Shown here: positions 33,132-37,824 of the stretch, piece after piece | How positions within the stretch are numbered: the stretch's first letter is position 1 | How the letters are laid out: each line of letters begins with the position of its first letter | The notes under the pieces: model-generated | Database searches by the model: none | Told to the model about the DNA's origin: nothing | The model's input: only the letters and a program-made list of their open reading frames with translations | Source: a bacterium | GTDB taxonomy: Bacteria; Chloroflexota; Dormibacteria; Aeolococcales; Bog-877 | Length of the DNA stretch: 37,824 nucleotides | Direction: 5' to 3' | NCBI GenBank assembly: GCA_021816695.1 | Contig: JAKAXE010000014.1 | Location: 1-37,824, forward strand | Program-made: the position numbers and the translations under genes

Positions 33132-34243
33132 TGCCCCAGACGCGTCGGGACTACTACGAGGTCCTGGGGGTGGACCGCAGCGCCAGCCCGGAGGAGTTGA
33201 AGCGCGCCTACCGCACCCTGGCCATGCGCTACCACCCCGATCGCAACAGCGGGGACCCTGCCGCCGAGGAGCGGTTCAAAGAGGTGGGCGAGGCCTACCA
33301 GGTCCTCTCCGACCCGGCGCGCCGACGCCAGTACGACACGTTCGGGCAGGCGGGGGACGGATTCGGCTCGACGGGGGGCTTCAACTTCCAGTCCGCCTTC
33401 GACCTCTTCGACATGTTCTTCGGTGGGGGCCAGATGAACCGCGGCCGCAGCGGCCCCCGGCGCGGCGCCGACCTGCGCCTGCAGGTGAGCATCGGCTTCG
33501 AGGAGGCCGTAAGGGGGGTGACCCGCACCTTTGAAGTCACCAAGCCGGCCGCGTGCGAGGAGTGCGGCGGCAGCGGTGCCCAGAAGGGCACCTCGCCCAC
33601 CACCTGCACCGAGTGCCAGGGACGTGGACAGGTCCAGAGGGTGCGGCAGTCGCTGCTGGGTCAGATGGTCACGGTGGAGCCCTGCCCGCGCTGCCGCGGC
33701 GAGGGGCAGGTGATCGAAGCTCCCTGTGCCGTCTGTCATGGGCAGGGGGTGGTCGACCAGCGCAAGTCGATCGAGGTCCAGATTCCTGCCGGGGTGGACA
33801 GCGAGATGCAGGTGAGGGTGCCCGGGGAGGGAGCCGCCGGACCGCGTGGAGGCGCCCCCGGAGATCTATTCCTGGTGATCAACGTGCGCCCGCATGACGT
33901 CCTCACCAGGCGAGGCATGACCATCCTGTACGACTGCCCGATCACGGTTTCTCAAGCGGCCCTGGGCGACACAGTTGAGGTGCCTACGGTGGACGGGCCG
34001 GCAACGGTCACCATCAAGCCGGGCACCCAGTACGGGGAACAGCTGCGAATCCCCGGAATGGGGGCTCCGGACCCGCGCACCGGACGGCGGGGCGATCAGG
34101 TGGTGAGACTGAGAGTGGTGATCCCCACCAAGCTCACCGAACGCCAGCGGCACCTGCTCCGCGAGCTGGCACCCCCCGATGGCAAGCCTCACCCCGTGCG
34201 CCGCGGATTCTTCGAGCACCTCAAGGACGCGATCGGCATCTGA
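33131..34243 (+). CDS. dnaJ: Chaperone DnaJ
   Basis: A 370-residue type A J-protein that loads substrates on DnaK. The J domain (1-70) has the HPD motif in 'MRYHPDRNSGDP'. A short Gly/Phe-rich stretch follows (about 75-105). The zinc-binding region has all four CXXCXGXG repeats: 'CEECGGSG', 'CTECQGRG', 'CPRCRGEG' and 'CAVCHGQG'. The C-terminal substrate-binding domains include 'VQIPAGVDSEMQVRVPGEG' and 'YDCPITVSQAALGDTVEVPT'. ATG 33131 overlaps the grpE stop by 1 nt, so the two are translationally coupled. It is the last gene under CIRCE control; hsp20 follows after 101 bp with its own signals. Confidence 0.97.
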   Translation: MPQTRRDYYEVLGVDRSASPEELKRAYRTLAMRYHPDRNSGDPAAEERFKEVGEAYQVLSDPARRRQYDTFGQAGDGFGSTGGFNFQSAFDLFDMFFGGGQMNRGRSGPRRGADLRLQVSIGFEEAVRGVTRTFEVTKPAACEECGGSGAQKGTSPTTCTECQGRGQVQRVRQSLLGQMVTVEPCPRCRGEGQVIEAPCAVCHGQGVVDQRKSIEVQIPAGVDSEMQVRVPGEGAAGPRGGAPGDLFLVINVRPHDVLTRRGMTILYDCPITVSQAALGDTVEVPTVDGPATVTIKPGTQYGEQLRIPGMGAPDPRTGRRGDQVVRLRVVIPTKLTERQRHLLRELAPPDGKPHPVRRGFFEHLKDAIGI

Positions 34244-34270
34244 GAGTGTTTGGCCGCCCCCGGGCAGGGG

Positions 34271-34297
34271 TATGGAAGATGTTGGGATTCGCGAATC
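34271..34297 (+). promoter_or_regulatory. Candidate hsp20 promoter and operator palindrome
   Basis: A TATGGA hexamer (34271-34276) precedes GATTCGCGAATC (34286-34297), a 12-bp perfect palindrome at the inferred transcription start. The layout mirrors CIRCE at hrcA, but the sequence is different. Farther down, CACTTGGAG (34304) and CACTTGAGT (34320) form a direct repeat that includes one half-site (CTTGAGT) of the actinobacterial HspR/HAIR element; the inverted partner is missing. Confidence 0.35.
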
Positions 34298-34344
34298 TCC
34301 CGGCACTTGGAGAGCGGTTCACTTGAGTTGGGAGGTGATATTCG

Positions 34345-34851
34345 ATGGCACGTTGGGATCCTTGGAGTGATCTCTTCAACTTGCAGAACGAGATGGCCCG
34401 TTGGGTCAACGAGGCCTTCTCCGGCACCCCACTTCTGACCTCGGGGAGCGGAAGGGGCACGAGTTCGGTGGCCCCGACCGCCTACCTGCCCCTGGACATC
34501 CGGCAGACCGACAGGGAGTTCCTGGTCGAGGCTTCCATCCCGGGCTTCAGCCCCCAGGAGGTGGAGATAACGGCCGACCAGGGCATTCTCACCCTGCGCG
34601 GCGAGCGGAAGACCGAGGGAAGCCACGGCGAGGGCACCTACCTCCGGCGGGAGCGCGCCAGCTACTCGTTCGTTCGCCAGCTCACCCTTCCTGCAGACGT
34701 GAAGGAGGATGAGATCCGGGCCACCTTCCAGAACGGGGTGCTCACGGTGCACCTGCCTCGCGTGGAGGCCCCGGCACCCCGGCGGATTCCGGTGGCCACC
34801 GAGGACCAGCCAGAGCCGCAGGTCCTGGAGGCCCCGGCCGCGCAGAGCTGA
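34345..34851 (+). CDS. Small heat-shock protein, Hsp20/alpha-crystallin family
   Basis: A 168-residue ATP-independent holdase that keeps unfolding proteins soluble. The N-terminal arm ('RWDPWSDLFNLQNEMARWVN') is followed by the alpha-crystallin domain from about residue 47. That domain contains 'LDIRQTDREFLVEASIPGFS', 'EITADQGILTLRGERK', 'SYSFVRQLTLPADVKEDEI' and the closing 'A-x-x-x-n-GVLTVHLPR' motif ('ATFQNGVLTVHLPR'). A Pro/Glu-rich tail of about 30 residues follows, without an obvious I-x-I anchor. GGGAGG sits at 34330-34335, well spaced from ATG 34345. It lies next to the hrcA operon but has no CIRCE of its own. Confidence 0.93.
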   Translation: MARWDPWSDLFNLQNEMARWVNEAFSGTPLLTSGSGRGTSSVAPTAYLPLDIRQTDREFLVEASIPGFSPQEVEITADQGILTLRGERKTEGSHGEGTYLRRERASYSFVRQLTLPADVKEDEIRATFQNGVLTVHLPRVEAPAPRRIPVATEDQPEPQVLEAPAAQS

Positions 34852-34856
34852 CCGGT

Positions 34857-34883
34857 GCGGGGCGGCCGTCCTGGCCGCCCCGC
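34857..34883. terminator. Strong bidirectional hairpin between hsp20 and galT-like gene
   Basis: GCGGGGCGGCC (34857-34867) and GGCCGCCCCGC (34873-34883) form an 11-bp all-GC stem with a 5-nt loop. It fills the 35-bp gap between two convergent stops. It has no U-tract on either strand, but position and stability argue for termination. Confidence 0.6.
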
Positions 34884-34886
34884 CGC

Positions 34887-35942
34887 TCACCCCCCGGCCA
34901 GGGCGTCGGAGACGGCCGGTCGGAGGGACTCGGCCAACCGCTCCGGGCTGCGGACCATGAACGGCTCGTCCAGGAGATGCTGCCAGACCGTAGCGTCTGA
35001 TCCGCCGATGGTGGGGTTGAAGTGGATGCGTGGCGAGAGGCGGGCATGCAGCCACAGCGCCTGGGCCGCGGAGCCGGGACGGGCAGGGTAGAAGGCGAGG
35101 TTGAAGCTGCCCACCCCCTCGGCCGCCAGCTGTTGAAGTGCAGCCGACATGCCTCGACCGAACTCCTCCAGGTCGGCCTGGGAGAGGTCCGAGATCAGGA
35201 ACTTCCCAGGGAAGACCACCATCAGGTCGGAGACCACGCTTCGGGAGACGAAGGGGGTAAGCCAGGCGCTGTGGTGGCCCCGGCCGACCCAGCGCTCTCC
35301 GAGCTGGGACTCGGTCTCCACCAGCTCCTCCCAGTACGAGCGGCCGAACCGCCGGCGGTACCGCAGGCTGGCCGCCACCTCATCCTCGAGCAGTCGTCCG
35401 GGACGGTCGGTGGCGAACACCTGGAGGTGGGGGTGCACCTGGGTTGCGCCCGCCAGGGGCATGTAGTTCCAGGTGACCAGCCCGTAGTCGCGGCGCCGCA
35501 GGGTCCCCGGTGCCCCCAGGTAGCGCTGGGCCGCCCGCAGCCCGTCGACCAGGTGATGGGGCCGGATGTCCTCGGGAGCCAGGAAGTGGGCCTGGGAGAG
35601 CACCACCACCGCGCTGCGCCGGTCGTAGGGGGAGATGTTCGGAAAGAGGACGGACTCCCCCTCGACCACCCGGAACGAGCCTTCCACGGGGGGGTCCAGG
35701 CGGGGGGTGACCACCAGCACCCGGTCCGGGCAGAAGGGGCAGTGGTGCCGGCTGGCAGCCACCTCGGCACTCAGATCAGGGCGGCGGAGGCGGAAGCCCT
35801 GGAAGTGGGCCACGCGACCACCTCGTCCGGTGAGTGGGTCTCGACGCAGCTCTACCCGGATGCGTACCCGCCGCGGGCCGCCATCCCCCTCGGGTGAAAC
35901 GTAGATGCCGGTCCGCCACTGGTGGGAGAAGCGAACTGTCAC
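34887..35942 (-). CDS. GalT-like HIT-superfamily nucleotidyltransferase
   Basis: A 351-residue protein resembling galactose-1-phosphate uridylyltransferase, which swaps UMP between UDP-glucose and galactose 1-phosphate. A Cys pair ('CPFCPDRVL', near residue 68) matches the first zinc ligands. The active site 'QVHPHLQVFATDRPG' has the His-x-His-x-Gln pattern with Leu where GalT usually has Gly. 'FNLAFYPARPG' and 'LHARLSPRIHFNPTIGG' belong to the second HIT-like half. No other galactose genes are nearby, so a related reaction (for example a nucleoside-diphosphate-sugar phosphorylase) is possible. GTG 35942 overlaps the rsmE stop by 3 nt (GTGA), showing coupling to rsmE. The transcript probably ends at the hairpin just downstream. 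Confidence 0.75.
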   Translation of the reverse strand: MTVRFSHQWRTGIYVSPEGDGGPRRVRIRVELRRDPLTGRGGRVAHFQGFRLRRPDLSAEVAASRHHCPFCPDRVLVVTPRLDPPVEGSFRVVEGESVLFPNISPYDRRSAVVVLSQAHFLAPEDIRPHHLVDGLRAAQRYLGAPGTLRRRDYGLVTWNYMPLAGATQVHPHLQVFATDRPGRLLEDEVAASLRYRRRFGRSYWEELVETESQLGERWVGRGHHSAWLTPFVSRSVVSDLMVVFPGKFLISDLSQADLEEFGRGMSAALQQLAAEGVGSFNLAFYPARPGSAAQALWLHARLSPRIHFNPTIGGSDATVWQHLLDEPFMVRSPERLAESLRPAVSDALAGG

Positions 35943-36706
35943 CGGAGGGCACCCAACGGCGGGCCGAGCTCCCCGGCTCGGGCCAGGAGGAGCGTCACCG
36001 CCACCACTCCGGCGACCACCGTCCGGAGGTTACGTGGGCCCAGCGAGACCAGTGTGGAGCCGAGACTGCCCAGCTGGCCGAGCTCGCCTGGCGACCAGCC
36101 CCCCTCGGGGCCAATCAGCACCGCGGCGGGTCGCGAGGGATCATACGGAGCGGCGGTGAGCGACACGGCCTTCCCCTCCTGGTGGCAGACAAACAGTTGG
36201 GCATCCGGCTCCCGCACCCGTAGATGGTCCATGGCGGCGCCAAGCACCTCGGGCTCCTCCACCACGGGCGCCCGGCTCCGGCCCGCCAGCTGGGCCGCCT
36301 CTCCGGCGACTTTGTTCCACCTCCGATGCCGTCCCGCGCTCGCCTCCGGACCAGGACGGGGGACCGTGCGCTCGCTGAATACGGGCCAGATCGAAACCAC
36401 CCCCAGCTCGGATGTGCGCTCGCAGACCTCGGTCATCCCCGATCCCTTGGGGATGGCCTGGACCAGGAGCAGTCGGCACTCTGGCTCACCTCGGGCCGGT
36501 TGCACCTCCACGACCCTTCCCCGGACGAGGGTGGATGAGACCTGGGAGAGTTCGACCAGCAGTTCCTGAGTGCCGTCAACTACCACCCGGATGGACTCAC
36601 CCGGCCGGGCCCTCAGCACCCGAGCGAGATGCCAAGCCTGCTCCTCCCTCAGCTCCACCTCGCCCGTCGGCGTGAGCACGCCGCTCCCGGCCAAGTACAC
36701 GGGCAC
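35939..36706 (-). CDS. rsmE: 16S rRNA m3U1498 methyltransferase RsmE
   Basis: A 255-residue SPOUT-fold methyltransferase that acts on U1498 of 16S rRNA. The N-terminal PUA-like domain ends near residue 75. The SPOUT domain begins at 'LLLVQAIPKGSGMTEVCERT' followed by 'SELGVVSIWPVFSERTV'. The knot has 'VLIGPEGGWSPGELGQL' and 'LVSLGPRNLRTVVAGVVAVT'. The last segment departs from the usual LGxRILRTETA: Asn replaces Ile and Val-Val replaces Glu-Thr. Gene order next to dnaJ and rpsU is the conserved context for rsmE. GTG 36704-36706 is supported by TAAAAT ending 6 nt upstream. Its stop overlaps the GalT-like start. Confidence 0.88.
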   Translation of the reverse strand: MPVYLAGSGVLTPTGEVELREEQAWHLARVLRARPGESIRVVVDGTQELLVELSQVSSTLVRGRVVEVQPARGEPECRLLLVQAIPKGSGMTEVCERTSELGVVSIWPVFSERTVPRPGPEASAGRHRRWNKVAGEAAQLAGRSRAPVVEEPEVLGAAMDHLRVREPDAQLFVCHQEGKAVSLTAAPYDPSRPAAVLIGPEGGWSPGELGQLGSLGSTLVSLGPRNLRTVVAGVVAVTLLLARAGELGPPLGALR

Positions 36707-36712
36707 CCGGAG

Positions 36713-36718
36713 ATTTTA
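36713..36718 (-). promoter_or_regulatory. -10 hexamer TAAAAT, leaderless start of rsmE
   Basis: On the minus strand TAAAAT is followed by 6 nt and the GTG start of rsmE, with no Shine-Dalgarno sequence. Confidence 0.55.
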
Positions 36719-36773
36719 GTGCGAACACCCCGGTACTCGATCGGAGATGCGGCTGCCCGACCGGTCCGCTCCG

Positions 36774-36779
36774 TACGAT
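36774..36779 (+). promoter_or_regulatory. -10 hexamer TACGAT, leaderless start of the hydrolase gene
   Basis: TACGAT is followed by 6 nt and GTG 36786. The same hexamer and spacing precede the gene at 22736. Confidence 0.55.
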
Positions 36780-36785
36780 GGGAAT

Positions 36786-37628
36786 GTGGAGTGGCCAAGT
36801 GACAGCAAAACGCACCGGGTGGAGGTGGAACCGGGGGTGGAGTTGGCGGTGCACGAGGTGGGAAGCGGCCCACCGCTCCTGCTCATCCCGGGGCTCGGCA
36901 CCGACCACCACGCGTTCGTCTGGAACATCTCCGACCTGGCCGCGTTCTGGCGCTGCCTGGTGCTCGACCAGCGCGGACTCGGGGACTCCGACGCCACTCC
37001 CGGCCCGTACACCATGGAGCAGCTGGCCGGAGATGCGGCCGGAGTGATCGCCGCTCTGGCGCCGGGCGGGGCCACCGTCTTCGGCGTGTCCATGGGTGGG
37101 ATGGTGGCCCAGCACCTGGCCGCCCGACATGGGGAGCGGGTCAACTCCCTGATCCTGGGCTGCACCGGTCCCGGCGGCCGCTTGGCTGTGCGAGCCGACC
37201 CGGAGGACACCCGGCTGCTCCTGGGCGGGGACGCCCGGGATCCCGGTATGGCCTATCGGGTGGCCTGCCAGGTCCTGTACGAGCGCGGCTTCGCCGGATC
37301 CCACCCCGAGGTCATCGAGGACGCGGTGCGCTGGCGCGCCACACATCCGGTGCGCCCCGGGGTTTTCGCGGCCCAGTGGTCCGCCACGCGTCACCATGAC
37401 ATCGGCCCCTTGCTCTCCCGGATTTCCGCGCCTACCCTGCTGCTCCACGGCACGGCTGACCGGGTCATGCCCGCCGGAAATTCTTCGCGCTTGCACCAAG
37501 GGATCGCCGGATCGGTGGTGGAGTGGCTGCCTGGGCGCGGGCACATGTTTTTCCAGGAGGATCGGGCGACCACCCTCCGCCTCCTGCGGAAGTTTTTGGA
37601 ACCCCGGGTGGCGAGCGGTCTCCGCTGA
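36786..37628 (+). CDS. Alpha/beta hydrolase
   Basis: A 280-residue alpha/beta-hydrolase fold protein. The oxyanion region is 'LLLIPGLGTDHHAFVW', the nucleophile elbow is 'VFGVSMGGMVAQHLAARHG' (Ser in GVSMG), the acid is in 'LLHGTADRVMPAGNS' and the catalytic His in 'LPGRGHMFFQED'. The resemblance is to 3-oxoadipate enol-lactonase, haloperoxidase-like and other general esterases, so the substrate is open. GTG 36786 is chosen because TACGAT ends 6 nt upstream; the in-frame codon at 36747 would include the promoter. It is divergent from rsmE with 79 bp between starts, and rpsU follows on the same strand. Confidence 0.88.
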   Translation: MEWPSDSKTHRVEVEPGVELAVHEVGSGPPLLLIPGLGTDHHAFVWNISDLAAFWRCLVLDQRGLGDSDATPGPYTMEQLAGDAAGVIAALAPGGATVFGVSMGGMVAQHLAARHGERVNSLILGCTGPGGRLAVRADPEDTRLLLGGDARDPGMAYRVACQVLYERGFAGSHPEVIEDAVRWRATHPVRPGVFAAQWSATRHHDIGPLLSRISAPTLLLHGTADRVMPAGNSSRLHQGIAGSVVEWLPGRGHMFFQEDRATTLRLLRKFLEPRVASGLR

Positions 37629-37664
37629 GCCGTGGAGCCTCATCGCACAGGGGGCACGGACGGA

Positions 37665-37670
37665 TACAAT
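37665..37670 (+). promoter_or_regulatory. -10 hexamer TACAAT of rpsU
   Basis: TACAAT predicts transcription from about 37677 and a leader near 52 nt that ends in AAGGAGGAG (37713-37721). This gene therefore uses a conventional leader. Confidence 0.5.
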
Positions 37671-37728
37671 CGGAGTTCGCGCTGGATCGGGTGAGGGCGC
37701 GCCATACGAGCCAAGGAGGAGAGGTCCA

Positions 37729-37824
37729 CTGTCGGAAGTAAAGCTGCGGGAAGGGGAGTCCTTCGAGAGCGCTCTGCGCCGCTTCAACAAGAAGATCAAG
37801 CAGAATGGCATCCTCACCGAGGTG
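37729..37824 (+). CDS. rpsU: 30S ribosomal protein S21, 5' part (apparent CTG start)
   Basis: The last bases encode 'SEVKLREGESFESALRRF' followed by 'NKKIKQNGILTEV', the N-terminus of ribosomal protein S21; the gene continues beyond the window. S21 is a small basic protein of the 30S subunit that helps base-pairing between mRNA and the 16S 3' end. The only codon at the right place is CTG at 37729-37731, 7 nt after a strong AAGGAGGAG. No ATG, GTG or TTG lies in frame between the promoter and the conserved sequence. The S21 family normally starts one residue before this serine, so CTG fits exactly. A base-call error (ATG read as CTG) would also explain it. Confidence 0.85.
   Translation, partial: MSEVKLREGESFESALRRFNKKIKQNGILTEV

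Noticed and set aside
36597..37817. 406-codon minus-strand frame opposite the hydrolase and rpsU
   Set aside because: Shadow; the plus strand has the catalytic triad and the S21 sequence.

Overview
The window is very GC-rich, gene-dense bacterial chromosome with about 31 protein genes on both strands. I found no tRNA, rRNA, CRISPR array, insertion sequence or phage gene. Three things point to a Terrabacteria lineage near Chloroflexota or Candidatus Dormibacterota: the order lepA-hemW-(VIT)-hrcA-grpE-dnaJ ... rsmE-rpsU; a bifunctional transaldolase/phosphoglucose isomerase; and an F420-dependent reductase next to a ribosomal protein S21 gene, which most Actinobacteria lack. This assignment is an inference from gene content and not a phylogeny.

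Layout. Positions 1-5249 hold an unrecognised partial gene, an acyl-CoA carboxylase carboxyltransferase, a class V aminotransferase and a polytopic membrane protein. Positions 5315-9214 hold gnd (6-phosphogluconate dehydrogenase) facing gdhA (glutamate dehydrogenase), then a YtcJ-like amidohydrolase. Positions 9307-15731 are a sugar-phosphate operon: tkt, a tal-pgi fusion, pgl and rpe. With gnd nearby this covers most of the pentose phosphate pathway, but no zwf is seen. Positions 15759-16810 hold two unrecognised convergent genes. A 426-bp gene-free stretch follows, with a possible structured leader and a 20-bp perfect palindrome. Positions 17237-22000 encode a complete 2-oxoacid (probably pyruvate) dehydrogenase: E1 alpha, E1 beta, E2 and E3. 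Positions 22021-27553 hold npdG, a small unknown protein, two chelatase-type AAA+ ATPases (one with a VWA domain), a DUF2795-like protein and a GNAT-family protein. Positions 27637-34851 hold lepA, hemW, a VIT/CCC1 transporter, and the heat-shock genes hrcA-grpE-dnaJ under a perfect CIRCE operator, then hsp20. The right end has a GalT-like protein, rsmE, an alpha/beta hydrolase and the start of rpsU.

Expression signals are unusually readable. At least seven genes have a -10-like hexamer ending exactly 6 nt before the start codon and no Shine-Dalgarno sequence, which is the geometry of leaderless mRNA. Others (gnd, gdhA, hsp20, lpdA, rpsU) have a leader and a good Shine-Dalgarno sequence. rpsU appears to start with CTG. 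Convergent genes commonly abut or overlap at their stops.

The best candidates for something undescribed are: the possible structured leader at 16825-16934; the palindrome over the -35 region of the pyruvate dehydrogenase promoter; the chelatase-ATPase pair with an unknown 128-residue partner and no metal-inserting large subunit; and the palindrome at the inferred hsp20 transcription start, laid out like CIRCE but with a different sequence.
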